Part shown: in pieces, positions 35,398-43,870 of the stretch
Layout: every line of letters starts with the position of its first letter
Numbering within the stretch: the stretch's first letter is position 1
Source of the DNA: Agrococcus sp. Marseille-Q4369
GTDB lineage: Bacteria > Actinomycetota > Actinomycetes > Actinomycetales > Microbacteriaceae
Assembly: GCF_018308945.1 (NCBI RefSeq)
Contig: NZ_CP070501.1
Coordinates: forward strand, 868,001-932,000
DNA length: 64,000 bases
Reading direction: 5' to 3'
The notes under the pieces: model-generated
Told to the model about the DNA's origin: nothing
Database searches by the model: none
What the model saw: the letters and a program-made list of their open reading frames with translations, nothing else
Translations under genes and position numbers: made by a program

Positions 35398-36836
35398 CGC
35401 TCGCCTGCCTTCAGGTACGCCTGCATGCCCTGGACGCCGCCCTCGCGGCCGTAGCCCGACTCCTTGTAGCCGCCGAACGGGCTCGCGGGGTCGAACTTGT
35501 TGAACGTGTTCGTCCACACGACACCCGCGCGGAGCTTGTCGGCGATCGCGAGCACGCGCGAGCCCTTGTCGCTCCAGATGCCGGCCGAGAGGCCGTAGGG
35601 GGTGTTGTTGGCCTTCGCGATCGCCTCGTCGGGCGTGCGGAAGGTGAGCACCGAGAGCACCGGCCCGAAGATCTCCTCGCGCGCGATCGTCGACGACGCC
35701 TCGACGCCGGTGATGACGGTCGGCGCGAACCAGTACCCCTCTTGCGGCAGCTCGCACGCGGGGCTCCACGCCTCGCCGCCCTCCGCGATGCCGCGGTCGA
35801 CGAGGCGCGTGATGCGCTCGAGCTGCTCGCTCGAGTTGATCGCGCCGACGTCGGTGTTCTTGTCGAGCGGGTCGCCGACCCGGAGCGTCGCCATGCGCTC
35901 CTTGAGGCGATCCATCACGGCGTCGTGCACGTTCTCCTGCACGAGCAGCCGGCTCCCGGCGCAGCACACCTGCCCCTGGTTGAAGAAGATGCCGTCGACG
36001 ATGCCCTCGATCGCCTGGTCGAGCGGGGCGTCGTCGAAGACGATGTTCGCGCCCTTGCCGCCGAGCTCGAGCGTGAGCTTCTTGTCGGTGCCCGCGAGCG
36101 CCTTCGCGATCTCGCGGCCGACGGCGGTCGAGCCGGTGAAGGCGACCTTGTCGACGTCGGGGTGGCGCACGAGCGCCGCGCCCGTCGCGCCGTCGCCCGT
36201 GACGAGGTTCACGACGCCGGCCGGCAGCCCGGCTTGCTCGCAGACCTCGGCGAAGAGCATCGCCGTGAGCGGCGTCGTCTCGGCGGGCTTCAGCACGACG
36301 GTGTTGCCCGCGGCGAGGGCCGGCGCGACCTTCCACGCGAGCATGAGCAGCGGGAAGTTCCACGGGATGACCTGCGCGGCGACGCCGTGCGGCCGCGGCG
36401 CGGCGCCGAGCCCGAGGTGGTCGAGCTTGTCGGCCCAGCCGGCGCAGTGGAAGAACCACTGGGCGACGAGCGGGATGTCGGCGTCGCGCGTCTCGCGGAT
36501 GGGCTTGCCGTTGTCGAGCGACTCGGCGACCGCGAGCTCGCGGGCGCGCTCCTGCAGGATGCGCGCGATGCGGAAGAGGAACTTGCCGCGGTCGCGGCCC
36601 GACATCGGGCCCCACGTGTCACGGAACGCGGCGCGCGCGGCGCGCACCGCCGCATCGACGTCGCCCTCGTCGGCGTACGCGAAGGTCGCGATCTGCTGCT
36701 CGGTGCTCGGGGAGACGGAGGCGAACGGCTCGCCGCCGCCCGTCACCCACTCGCCGCCGATCCAGAGGCGGTAGTCCTCCCGCAAGGAGAGGATGGACGT
36801 CGACTCGGGAGCCGGCGCGTAGTCGAGGAATGCCAT
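35394..36836 (-). CDS. aldehyde dehydrogenase family protein
   Basis: A 480-residue full-length aldehyde dehydrogenase. The catalytic glutamate (LELGGKGANIVF, about 258-269), the catalytic cysteine (NQGQVCCAGSRLLV, about 289-302) and the Rossmann-type FTGSTAVGREIAKAL (about 235-249) are intact. It lies 7 bp after deoC and overlaps the short ALDH by 4 bp. Oxidation of acetaldehyde released by DeoC to acetate is a plausible role, which is inference from the operon. ATG 36836 fits the family start; a GGCACC stretch precedes it with no strong ribosome site. Confidence 0.92.
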   Translation of the reverse strand: MAFLDYAPAPESTSILSLREDYRLWIGGEWVTGGGEPFASVSPSTEQQIATFAYADEGDVDAAVRAARAAFRDTWGPMSGRDRGKFLFRIARILQERARELAVAESLDNGKPIRETRDADIPLVAQWFFHCAGWADKLDHLGLGAAPRPHGVAAQVIPWNFPLLMLAWKVAPALAAGNTVVLKPAETTPLTAMLFAEVCEQAGLPAGVVNLVTGDGATGAALVRHPDVDKVAFTGSTAVGREIAKALAGTDKKLTLELGGKGANIVFDDAPLDQAIEGIVDGIFFNQGQVCCAGSRLLVQENVHDAVMDRLKERMATLRVGDPLDKNTDVGAINSSEQLERITRLVDRGIAEGGEAWSPACELPQEGYWFAPTVITGVEASSTIAREEIFGPVLSVLTFRTPDEAIAKANNTPYGLSAGIWSDKGSRVLAIADKLRAGVVWTNTFNKFDPASPFGGYKESGYGREGGVQGMQAYLKAGER

Positions 36837-36843
36837 GGTGCCT

Positions 36844-37854
36844 TCAGTCGATCGTGACGTAGTCGGGGCCGGAGTAGCGGCCGGTGATGAGCTTCTGGCG
36901 CTGCAGCAGCACGTCGTTGAGCAGGCTCGAGGCGCCGAAGCGGTAGAGCTTCGGGTCGAGCCACGCCTCGCCGCACGTCTCGGCGACCGCGACGAGGTGC
37001 TTGATGGCGTCCTTCGCGGTCGAGATGCCGCCGGCGGGCTTCACGCCGATGCGCTCCCCCGTGAGCCGCTCCCAGTCGCGCACGACCTGCAGCATGAGCA
37101 GCGTGACGGGCAGCGTCGCCGCCGGCTGCACCTTGCCGGTCGAGGTCTTGATGAAGTCGCCGCCGGCGAGGATCGAGAGCCACGAGGCGCGGCGCACGTT
37201 GTCGTAGGTGACGAGCTCGCCGGTCTCGAGGATGACCTTGAGGTGCGCGTACGAGCCGTCGCCACGGCGGCACGCCTCCTTCGTCAGCACGATCTCGTCG
37301 AATACCTTGCCGTAGCTGCCCTCGAGGAACGCGCCGCGGTCGATGACCATGTCGATCTCGTCGGCGCCTGCGGCGACGGCATCGCGGGTGTCCTGCAGCT
37401 TGACCTCGATGCTCGCGCGGCCGGCGGGGAACGCGGTCGCGACGGCGGCGACGTTGATGCCGTCGTCCTTGCCGGCGCTCCACGCCGAGCCGAGCGCCTC
37501 GACGGCGTGGCCGACCATGTCGCCGTAGACGCACACCGCGGCGGGCCGCGGCGTCGAGGGGTCGTTCGCGTCGGGCACGAGCGCCTTCGCGACGAGCGAG
37601 CGCACCTTCCCGCGCGTGTCGGCGCCCTGCAGGGTCGTGAGGTCGATCATGCGGATCGCGAGGTCGAGCGCGGCCGCCTTCGACGAGGTCTTGATCGAGC
37701 GGGTGCCGAAGCGCGCCGCGCGGGCCTCGAGCCCGACCGCGTCGACGGCCGGCAGGCCCTCGAGGTGCTGGCGCAGCGCGACCTCGGAGAGGTCGCTGCC
37801 GAGCAGCTGGACGGCGCGCTCTGCGGGCGCGAGCGCTGCGCTGGTCGATGTCAC
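36844..37854 (-). CDS. deoC: Deoxyribose-phosphate aldolase
   Basis: DeoC splits 2-deoxyribose 5-phosphate to glyceraldehyde 3-phosphate and acetaldehyde in deoxynucleoside breakdown. The 336-residue protein is the long actinomycete form. Schiff-base lysine segment GGDFIKTSTGKVQPA (about 228-242), proton-relay region EIDMVIDRGAFLEG and VKPAGGIST are all visible. GTG 37854 has AAGGA about 6 nt upstream and is preferred to an in-frame start 60 bp earlier. It is the first gene of deoC-ALDH-short ALDH, so acetaldehyde removal is probably coupled. Confidence 0.95.
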   Translation of the reverse strand: MTSTSAALAPAERAVQLLGSDLSEVALRQHLEGLPAVDAVGLEARAARFGTRSIKTSSKAAALDLAIRMIDLTTLQGADTRGKVRSLVAKALVPDANDPSTPRPAAVCVYGDMVGHAVEALGSAWSAGKDDGINVAAVATAFPAGRASIEVKLQDTRDAVAAGADEIDMVIDRGAFLEGSYGKVFDEIVLTKEACRRGDGSYAHLKVILETGELVTYDNVRRASWLSILAGGDFIKTSTGKVQPAATLPVTLLMLQVVRDWERLTGERIGVKPAGGISTAKDAIKHLVAVAETCGEAWLDPKLYRFGASSLLNDVLLQRQKLITGRYSGPDYVTID

Positions 37855-37967
37855 GCTGTTCCTTCTTGCCCTGCCTGGCCACTCCCGCGGATCGGGGTGG
37901 GCGGATGGGTGCACGGCAGTCTACCGAGCGGCGCGCAGTCGCGCCCCGCATCGGGGGGCGCCGCCGC

Positions 37968-38918
37968 TCAGGTCGTCGCCGCGGCGACGAGCTCGCGCGT
38001 GCGGTCGACGTCGCGGCCCATCTGCGCGACGAGCTCGTCGAGGCTCTCGAAGCGGTGCATCGGGCGCACGAAGTCGATGAGCTCGAGCTCGATCGGGCGG
38101 TCGTAGAGGTCGAGGTCGACGTCGAGCAAGTAGGCCTCGACCGTCTTCGCCGCCACGCCGTCGAACGTGGGGTTGTCGCCGATCGAGACCGCCGCGGGGA
38201 AGGCGCCCGCGTCGACCCGCGCGATCGCGGCGTAGACGCCGTCGGCGGGCACGAAGCCCTCGACCGGCGTGCCGAGGTTGGCGGTCGGGTAGCCGAGCGC
38301 GCGGCCGCGCTGGAAGCCGCGCACGACGTCGCCGCGCAGCAGGTGCCGGCGGCCGAGCATCGCGTTCGCCTCCTGGATGCGCCCGAGGCCGAGCGCCTCG
38401 CGGATCCAGGTCGACGAGACGCGGCGGCCGTCGGCGAAGCAGATGTCGTCGATCGACTCGACGCGCGCGCCGCGCGGCTCGGCGTGCCTGCGCAGCATGG
38501 CCGCGTCGCCCGCCCCCCGGTGCCCGAAGCGGAAGTCGTCGCCGACGAGCAGCACGCGCGCACCGAGCCCGTCGAAGAGCACGCGCTCCGAGAACTCCTC
38601 CGCGGGCTGCGCGGCCGTCTCGGCGGTGAAGGGCACGACGATGACGCGGTCGGCGCCCGCGTCGTGCAGCAGCTCGACCTTGTGGCGCAGCGAGACGAGC
38701 GGCAGCGGCGCGCGGTCGGGTCGCACGACCTCGAGCGGGTTGCGGTCGAAGGTGACGACGGTCGTCACGAGCCCCTCGGCCTCGGCGATCGCGCGCAGCT
38801 GCTCGAGGATGCGCCGGTGGCCGATGTGCACGCCGTCGAACTTGCCGATCGTGATGGCGCTCGGCACCGCCTCGAGCTGCTCGACCCAGCCGAGCCCCCG
38901 CGCGGCGAGGTCGCTCAC
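37968..38918 (-). CDS. ribF: Bifunctional riboflavin kinase/FAD synthetase
   Basis: RibF phosphorylates riboflavin to FMN and adenylylates FMN to FAD. The 316-residue protein has the nucleotidyltransferase motif ITIGKFDGVHIGHR (about 23-36), VLLVGDDFRFGHR and SSTWIREALGLG in the N-terminal domain. The flavokinase motif GRALGYPTANL comes next, then the IGDNPTF and E in the C-terminal half. GTG 38918 overlaps the stop codon of the upstream membrane protein gene by 4 bp (GTGA). It is usually found next to truB, which here lies 1.7 kb further upstream. Confidence 0.96.
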   Translation of the reverse strand: MSDLAARGLGWVEQLEAVPSAITIGKFDGVHIGHRRILEQLRAIAEAEGLVTTVVTFDRNPLEVVRPDRAPLPLVSLRHKVELLHDAGADRVIVVPFTAETAAQPAEEFSERVLFDGLGARVLLVGDDFRFGHRGAGDAAMLRRHAEPRGARVESIDDICFADGRRVSSTWIREALGLGRIQEANAMLGRRHLLRGDVVRGFQRGRALGYPTANLGTPVEGFVPADGVYAAIARVDAGAFPAAVSIGDNPTFDGVAAKTVEAYLLDVDLDLYDRPIELELIDFVRPMHRFESLDELVAQMGRDVDRTRELVAAATT

Positions 38919-39316
38919 GCCGCCACCCGCTCGCTGCTCGCGCGCAGCCACCACAGGCCGAGGAACGGCAGCACCGCGGGGATGAAGAGGTAGCCCATGC
39001 CAAAGTAGCTCCACACCGAGTCGTGCGCGAAGAGCTCCGGGGCGACGAGCGAGAGCGTGCCGACCACGAGCACGCCGACGAGCTCGAAGCAGACGGCCGC
39101 GAGCGCGACGCGACGCCACGCATCCCTCGGGCTCGCGAGCGCGACGGTCGCGACGATGTAGACGACGGCGGCGACCGCGCTCAGCGAGTACGCGAGCGGG
39201 GCCTCGTCGAAGCGCTGCACGATCTGCACGAAGGAGCGGCCGGTCGCGGCCATCGCGAGCACCGCGTACACCGCGATGAGGACTCGGCCGATGCCGGCGT
39301 GCTTGCGCTCATTCAC
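38915..39316 (-). CDS. four-helix membrane protein
   Basis: A 133-residue protein with four predicted membrane helices (roughly 12-32, 43-62, 75-96 and 105-125) and short charged ends. I recognise no family. GTG 39316 is chosen over a GTG 21 bp upstream because TAGACT lies 7 nt before it. It overlaps ribF by 4 bp, so the two are probably made from one transcript. Confidence 0.75.
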   Translation of the reverse strand: MNERKHAGIGRVLIAVYAVLAMAATGRSFVQIVQRFDEAPLAYSLSAVAAVVYIVATVALASPRDAWRRVALAAVCFELVGVLVVGTLSLVAPELFAHDSVWSYFGMGYLFIPAVLPFLGLWWLRASSERVAA

Positions 39317-39323
39317 TCGGTCG

Positions 39324-39329
39324 AGTCTA
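39324..39329 (-). promoter_or_regulatory. -10 element of the membrane protein-ribF operon
   Basis: TAGACT on the minus strand ends 7 nt before GTG 39316. Confidence 0.45.
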
Positions 39330-39365
39330 GCGATCACGCGCCGCCGGCCCTGCCGCGGCGGGCGC

Positions 39366-39737
39366 TCACGCGATCTGCACGAACCAGATCTGGTGCATGC
39401 GGTAGACCATGACGGCGCACGCGAGGATGCCGATGCCGACGATGAGCGTCGACCACCGGCCCTGCTTGTCGACGAGCGCCCACAGCACCGCGCCGGGCGG
39501 GATGACGAGCGCGGTGAGCAGGTAGGTCCAGTACTCGAGCAGGTCGCCGGTCGGGCCGTTGCCCGTGAACGGCGCGATGAACGACACGACGGCCTGCACG
39601 ACGAGCGTCAGCAGCGAGAGCGCGGCGGCGCCGAGCACGAAGTCGTTGAACGGGCGCTTCGTGAGCCCGATGACCGCGACGATCGCGCCGATGACGCCGA
39701 GCGCGATCGCCTGCGCGAGCATGAAGGCGCTGATCAC
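39366..39737 (-). CDS. four-helix membrane protein coupled to truB
   Basis: A 123-residue protein with about four hydrophobic helices (roughly 5-25, 35-57, 70-88 and 97-117). No family is recognised. GTG 39737 overlaps the truB stop codon by 4 bp (GTGA). An internal ATG at residue 6 is an alternative start. Confidence 0.75.
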   Translation of the reverse strand: MISAFMLAQAIALGVIGAIVAVIGLTKRPFNDFVLGAAALSLLTLVVQAVVSFIAPFTGNGPTGDLLEYWTYLLTALVIPPGAVLWALVDKQGRWSTLIVGIGILACAVMVYRMHQIWFVQIA

Positions 39738-40633
39738 GACGCACCGCCGGTCGGGAAGTTCGTGACGGGCAGCAGCCGTCGCCCCTCGGCGCGGGCGATG
39801 CCGACGAGCCGGTCGCCGTGGACGGCCGCGACGAGGCCCCGCTCCCCCTCGAGCGCGACCGTGCGGCGGCCGTGCGCGAGGTTCGCGGCCCGCTCGTCGT
39901 CGAGCTCGGCGACGGGCAGGATGCGAGAGGCGGCCATGGCGGGCGGCTCGAGCAGCGCTCGAGCGCCGTCGGGCAGCGCGTCGGCGATCGGCGCGCCGTC
40001 CACGACGAACGGCCCGATGCGCGTGCGGCGGAGCGCCGTCAGGTGCCCCCCGACGCCGAGCGCGGCGCCGAGGTCGCGGGCGAGCGCGCGGATGTAGGTG
40101 CCGCTCGAGCAGTCGACGACCACGTCGACCTCGGCGCGGGCGCCGGGCCGGAAGCCGAGCGCCTCGAACCGCGAGACCGTCACGGGCCGGGCCGAGAGCT
40201 CGACCTCCTCCCCGGCGCGGATGCGCGCGTAGGCACGCTCGCCGTCGACCTTGATCGCGCTCACCGACGACGGCACCTGCTCGATCTCGCCCGAGAGGGC
40301 CGCCATCGGGGCCGTGAGGTCGTCGCTCGAGAGGTGGGACGCATCCGCCGTCGTCGTCTCCTCGCCCTCGGCGTCGTCGGTCGTCGTCGCCGCGCCGAGC
40401 GCGATCGTGGCGGTGTAGCTCTTGTCGAGCCCGACGATGTGCGTCAGCAAGCGGGTCGAGGGGCCGACGCCGAGGATGAGCAGGCCCGTCGCCATCGGGT
40501 CGAGCGTGCCCGCGTGGCCGACCTTGCGGGTGCCGAGGGCGCGGCGCGCGCGGCTCACCGCGGTGTGGCTCGTGATCCCCCGGGGCTTGTCGACGAGCAG
40601 GATGCCGTCGGGAGCGTCGGGATCGGAGGGCAT
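39734..40633 (-). CDS. truB: tRNA pseudouridine(55) synthase
   Basis: TruB makes pseudouridine 55 in the T-loop of tRNAs. The 299-residue protein has the catalytic aspartate in GHAGTLDPMATG (D45), the RxxG-type substrate region KVGHAG, and CSSGTYIRALARDLG (about 175-189). A PUA-like C-terminal part follows (about 240-299). ATG 40633 is preceded by TACACT at 6 nt. rbfA, its usual neighbour, is about 6 kb away in this genome. Confidence 0.96.
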   Translation of the reverse strand: MPSDPDAPDGILLVDKPRGITSHTAVSRARRALGTRKVGHAGTLDPMATGLLILGVGPSTRLLTHIVGLDKSYTATIALGAATTTDDAEGEETTTADASHLSSDDLTAPMAALSGEIEQVPSSVSAIKVDGERAYARIRAGEEVELSARPVTVSRFEALGFRPGARAEVDVVVDCSSGTYIRALARDLGAALGVGGHLTALRRTRIGPFVVDGAPIADALPDGARALLEPPAMAASRILPVAELDDERAANLAHGRRTVALEGERGLVAAVHGDRLVGIARAEGRRLLPVTNFPTGGAS

Positions 40634-40639
40634 CGGATG

Positions 40640-40645
40640 AGTGTA
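40640..40645 (-). promoter_or_regulatory. -10 element of truB
   Basis: TACACT on the minus strand ends 6 nt before ATG 40633. Confidence 0.5.
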
Positions 40646-40708
40646 GACGCTCGTCCGGGTCGGCTCCTGGGTGCTGGCGGTTGGCACGGCCGGCGGTGCG
40701 CGCGGCGA

Positions 40709-40714
40709 TAGCCT
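40709..40714 (+). promoter_or_regulatory. -10 element of panE
   Basis: TAGCCT ends 6 nt before ATG 40721. It diverges from the truB promoter, about 64 bp away. Confidence 0.5.
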
Positions 40715-40720
40715 CTCGGC

Positions 40721-41722
40721 ATGGCGATCGACGAGGCCCCGACTGCGCGGCAGCGCGTCGCGGTGATCGGTGCGGGCGCGATCGGCGGCACGATGGCGGC
40801 ACTGCTCGAGGCTGCGGGCCACGACGTCACCGTCACCGCGCGCGGCGCGAACCTCGAGGCGATGCGCGAGCACGGGCTGCGGCTGCGCGGCGGCTTCGGC
40901 GCGCGGACCGCCGCCGTGACGGCGCTCGAGCGGCTCGCTGAGGCGCCCGACGTCGCGATCCTCGCCGTGAAGGCGACCGGCACCGCCGAGGCGCTCGAGG
41001 CGAATCGCGAGCAGCTGGCCGACGTGCCGCTGCTCGTGGCGCAGAACGGGCTCTACGGCGAGCGCACGGCCGGGCGGCTGCTCGGGCACGAGCGCGTGGC
41101 CGGCGCGCTCTCGCTCATCGCCGCGAACTCGCTCGAGCCGGGCGCCGTCACGGTCACGGCCGCGAACCCCACGATCGTCGGCGGGCCGGAGGGCGAGCGC
41201 TTCGCCGCGCTGCTCGGCGAGGTGATGCCGATCGAGCGGACCGCCGATCTCGAGGGATCGCAGTGGACGAAGCTGCTCATCAACATGGTGAACGCGATCC
41301 CCGCGATCGTCGGCCACTCGGTGCAGGATGTCATCGGCGACCCGGGGCTGCGGCGCGTCATGGTCGCCTCGATGCGGGAGTGCGCGCGAGTCGGGCTCGC
41401 GAGCGGTGTGCGCTTCCAGCCGATGCAGGGACTCTCGCCGCTGCTCGTGCGGCTGCTGGCATGGGCGCCGCACCGCGTCGCCCAGCAGGTGCCGCTGCGC
41501 ATCCGAGCGCGGCTCGGAGCAGTCCCCAATCTCGGCTCGACGCAGCAGTCGATCCGGCGGGGCCAGCCGACCGAGGTCGACATGATCAACGGCGCGGTCG
41601 TCGAGGCGGCGGCGCGCGCGGGGCGGCAGGCGCCGGTCAACGCTGCGCTCGTCGAGCTCGTGCACGAGGTCGAGCGATCCGGCCGCTTCCTGCCCGCGTC
41701 GGTCGTGCGGCAGCTCGCCTAG
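40721..41722 (+). CDS. panE: 2-dehydropantoate 2-reductase family protein
   Basis: A 333-residue NADPH-dependent reductase of the ketopantoate reductase family (pantothenate synthesis). The N-terminal Rossmann motif VAVIGAGAIGGTMA is at about 13-26. The catalytic lysine region KLLINMVNAIPAI (about 185-197) and the first lysine motif ILAVKATGT (about 84-92) are present. Many genomes hold several paralogues, so the substrate could be another 2-keto acid. It stops one base before the kinase gene, and the two converge. Confidence 0.85.
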   Translation: MAIDEAPTARQRVAVIGAGAIGGTMAALLEAAGHDVTVTARGANLEAMREHGLRLRGGFGARTAAVTALERLAEAPDVAILAVKATGTAEALEANREQLADVPLLVAQNGLYGERTAGRLLGHERVAGALSLIAANSLEPGAVTVTAANPTIVGGPEGERFAALLGEVMPIERTADLEGSQWTKLLINMVNAIPAIVGHSVQDVIGDPGLRRVMVASMRECARVGLASGVRFQPMQGLSPLLVRLLAWAPHRVAQQVPLRIRARLGAVPNLGSTQQSIRRGQPTEVDMINGAVVEAAARAGRQAPVNAALVELVHEVERSGRFLPASVVRQLA

Positions 41723-42424
41723 TCAGCAGGAGTCGGCGAACACCTGCACGGGGCGGCGCCAGTCGCTGTTCTCGACGATGAAGGCCGCCCTGCGACGAGG
41801 GTTCACCGCCCGCTCGTACAGGTCGTGCGCCTCGCTGTAGCGGCGGTGCGACTCGTGGCGGAGGTCGGGGTGCGCGCCGTCCCGAGCGCGCATCCGCTCG
41901 CCCCTCGTCCGCTCGTCGGCGTCGAGGTAGACGACCGCGTGCCACTTGCCGGCGAGCGCCGGCCGCTGCAGGAAGACACCGTCGACGATGAGCACGACGT
42001 CGGGGCCGGCGGTCTCCCACTCCGTCTCGACGCCGCGGTCGGCGTGGAGGTCGAAGGCGCGCGTCACGAAGCCGGTCGAGCCGCCCATCCGGAACGGGTG
42101 CAGCAGCACGCGGTCGAGCAGCTCGACGTCGAACGCATCCTCGTAGTAGCCCTTCGGCGAATCGCGCCCCTGCCGGTAGCGGAACACCTGCGGCCGGTGG
42201 AAGTCGTCGGCGCTCGCCCTAAACGCCTCGACGCCCGCTCGCGCGAACGCGACCTGGAGCGCATCCGCGAAGTGCGTCTTCCCGACCCCGTCGCGGCCCT
42301 CGACGGCGATGAGCCGGCGGCCGCGCGGGTTGCGGCGCAGCAGCTGGTCGACGAGGTCGGTGTAGAGCGCCTTCTGCTCGGGCGTCCAGGAGGCGGCCTT
42401 CATGAGCAGCGAGCGGTCGATCAT
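41723..42424 (-). CDS. uridine kinase-like P-loop protein
   Basis: A 233-residue nucleoside-kinase-like protein. The P-loop is GRDGVGKTHFADAL (about 43-56), followed by the acidic substrate motif RASADDFHRPQ (about 69-79) and DAFDVELLDRVLL. A Walker B-like strand (VVLIVDGVFLQRP, about 141-153) follows. It resembles actinobacterial uridine kinase-like proteins, but the phosphate acceptor is not certain. ATG 42424 follows TAGGCT by 6 nt; an internal ATG at residue 8 is an alternative. Confidence 0.8.
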   Translation of the reverse strand: MIDRSLLMKAASWTPEQKALYTDLVDQLLRRNPRGRRLIAVEGRDGVGKTHFADALQVAFARAGVEAFRASADDFHRPQVFRYRQGRDSPKGYYEDAFDVELLDRVLLHPFRMGGSTGFVTRAFDLHADRGVETEWETAGPDVVLIVDGVFLQRPALAGKWHAVVYLDADERTRGERMRARDGAHPDLRHESHRRYSEAHDLYERAVNPRRRAAFIVENSDWRRPVQVFADSC

Positions 42425-42430
42425 GGCGTC

Positions 42431-42436
42431 AGCCTA
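42431..42436 (-). promoter_or_regulatory. -10 element of the uridine kinase-like gene
   Basis: TAGGCT on the minus strand ends 6 nt before ATG 42424. Confidence 0.45.
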
Positions 42437-42441
42437 AGCGC

Positions 42442-43806
42442 TCACGCGACGGGCGTCGGGGGCGCGACCGGCCGCGAGCCGTAGGCGAGGCGCCGCAGCA
42501 GCGCCTCGGCGGGGCCGCGCTTGCCGCGCACGTCGAGCACGAGGGCGATGGCGACGCTCACGAGCCACACGGCGACCGCGACGCCCGCGGCGGCGAGCGG
42601 CGACAGCGTCGCACCGAGCCCGAAGCCCCATGCCGCGAGCGTCGGCACGAGCAGCACCGACTGCAGCACGTAGCTCGAGAGCGAGCGCTTGCCGACCGCC
42701 GTGAGGGCTCGCACGACGACGCCGCGCCGCTCGCCGATCGCCGCGGCGAGGAGGGCGAAGAGCGCGGCGTAGCCGATGCCGCCCGCGACGCCCGCGAGGC
42801 TCGAGACGCCCATCGTGGCCCACGAGAGCGCCGGGTCGAGCAGGAGCCCGGCGAACTGCGCCGCCGCGAGCGCCCCGCCGGCCCAGCCCACCGCGATGCC
42901 GACGATCGCGATCGCCACGAGCGCGCGGCGGTGCTCGCGCGGGCGGTCGAGCAGGCCGCGGCGAGCCGCGAGCATGCCGAGCACGACCGCGAGCGGCACG
43001 GTGAGCGAGAGCAGCTGCCCGGGGGTCGCGAGCAGCCACAAGCCGATGCTCTGCAGCGCGAACCACGCGTAGCTCGGCTCTCCGGCAGGCGTCGGGAGGG
43101 CGCCACCGCCGAATGCGGAGACGTCGCCCGCGATGCCCGAGCCGAGCAGCAGCCCGCCGGCGAAGCTGAAGGCCGCGAAGACGGCGAGCAGGCCGACGAG
43201 CACCCACGCGACGATCCGCAGCACCCGGTCGGAGCGGCGCAGCAGCAGCGCGACGACGATGAGGCCCGTGAGCCCGTAGGCGCCGACGATGTCGCCGAAC
43301 CACAGCAGCAGCGCGTGCGCGGCGCCGATCGCGAGCATCCACGCGTGCCGTCGCTGCAGGATGCGTCGCGCCTGCCGCCACGGCGTGCCCGCCGCGGACT
43401 GGCGGCTGTAGAGCTGCCAGATGCCGTAGCCGAACAGGAACGCGAACAGCGGGTAGGAGCGACCGTCGATCGCGACGAGCGAGAAGAGCTGGTAGGCGAG
43501 GTCGGCGCCCTCGTGGCCGGGCTGGTGCGCGTTCGTGAGCGCGTGCTCGCGGCCGTAGAGCAGCCACGGCACGTTCGCGAGCGCGATGAGCAGGAGCATG
43601 AGCCCGCGCGCGAGGTCGGGCGCGAGGCTGCGGCTCCGCGGCGCGGTCGCGGCGGCCGCGAGATCGACCGCGGGCTCCTGCCACGGCGGCGGCGCGGGCC
43701 ACCCGGCCGTCAGCCGAGGCCCGCCGGCCGGTGACGGCTGCAGCGGATGCGGCTGGGACGGATGCGGCTGGGGCGGCTGGGCGGGCGGCGGCTCAGCGTG
43801 CGTCAT
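42442..43806 (-). CDS. DUF418 polytopic membrane protein
   Basis: A 454-residue membrane protein. The first 55 residues are Pro/His/Gln-rich with HPSQPHPLQP-like repeats. The DUF418/HgmB-like membrane region follows with about ten helices, starting at SLAPDLARGLMLLLIALANVPWL (about 59-81, landmark only). The DUF418 signature KRSLSSYVLQSVLL lies near 365-378. These proteins are proposed to be acyltransferase-like or transporters; the role is unknown. ATG 43806 follows TACCGT by 6 nt. It diverges from mutY. Confidence 0.82.
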   Translation of the reverse strand: MTHAEPPPAQPPQPHPSQPHPLQPSPAGGPRLTAGWPAPPPWQEPAVDLAAAATAPRSRSLAPDLARGLMLLLIALANVPWLLYGREHALTNAHQPGHEGADLAYQLFSLVAIDGRSYPLFAFLFGYGIWQLYSRQSAAGTPWRQARRILQRRHAWMLAIGAAHALLLWFGDIVGAYGLTGLIVVALLLRRSDRVLRIVAWVLVGLLAVFAAFSFAGGLLLGSGIAGDVSAFGGGALPTPAGEPSYAWFALQSIGLWLLATPGQLLSLTVPLAVVLGMLAARRGLLDRPREHRRALVAIAIVGIAVGWAGGALAAAQFAGLLLDPALSWATMGVSSLAGVAGGIGYAALFALLAAAIGERRGVVVRALTAVGKRSLSSYVLQSVLLVPTLAAWGFGLGATLSPLAAAGVAVAVWLVSVAIALVLDVRGKRGPAEALLRRLAYGSRPVAPPTPVA

Positions 43807-43812
43807 GCCTCG

Positions 43813-43818
43813 ACGGTA
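43813..43818 (-). promoter_or_regulatory. -10 element of the DUF418 gene
   Basis: TACCGT on the minus strand ends 6 nt before ATG 43806. Confidence 0.45.
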
Positions 43819-43858
43819 TCGAGGCGGCAGCCGACCGGTGGCGAGGGGCCCGCGCGTC

Positions 43859-43864
43859 TACGCT
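43859..43864 (+). promoter_or_regulatory. -10 element of mutY
   Basis: TACGCT ends 6 nt before ATG 43871. Confidence 0.5.
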
Positions 43865-43870
43865 GGCGGG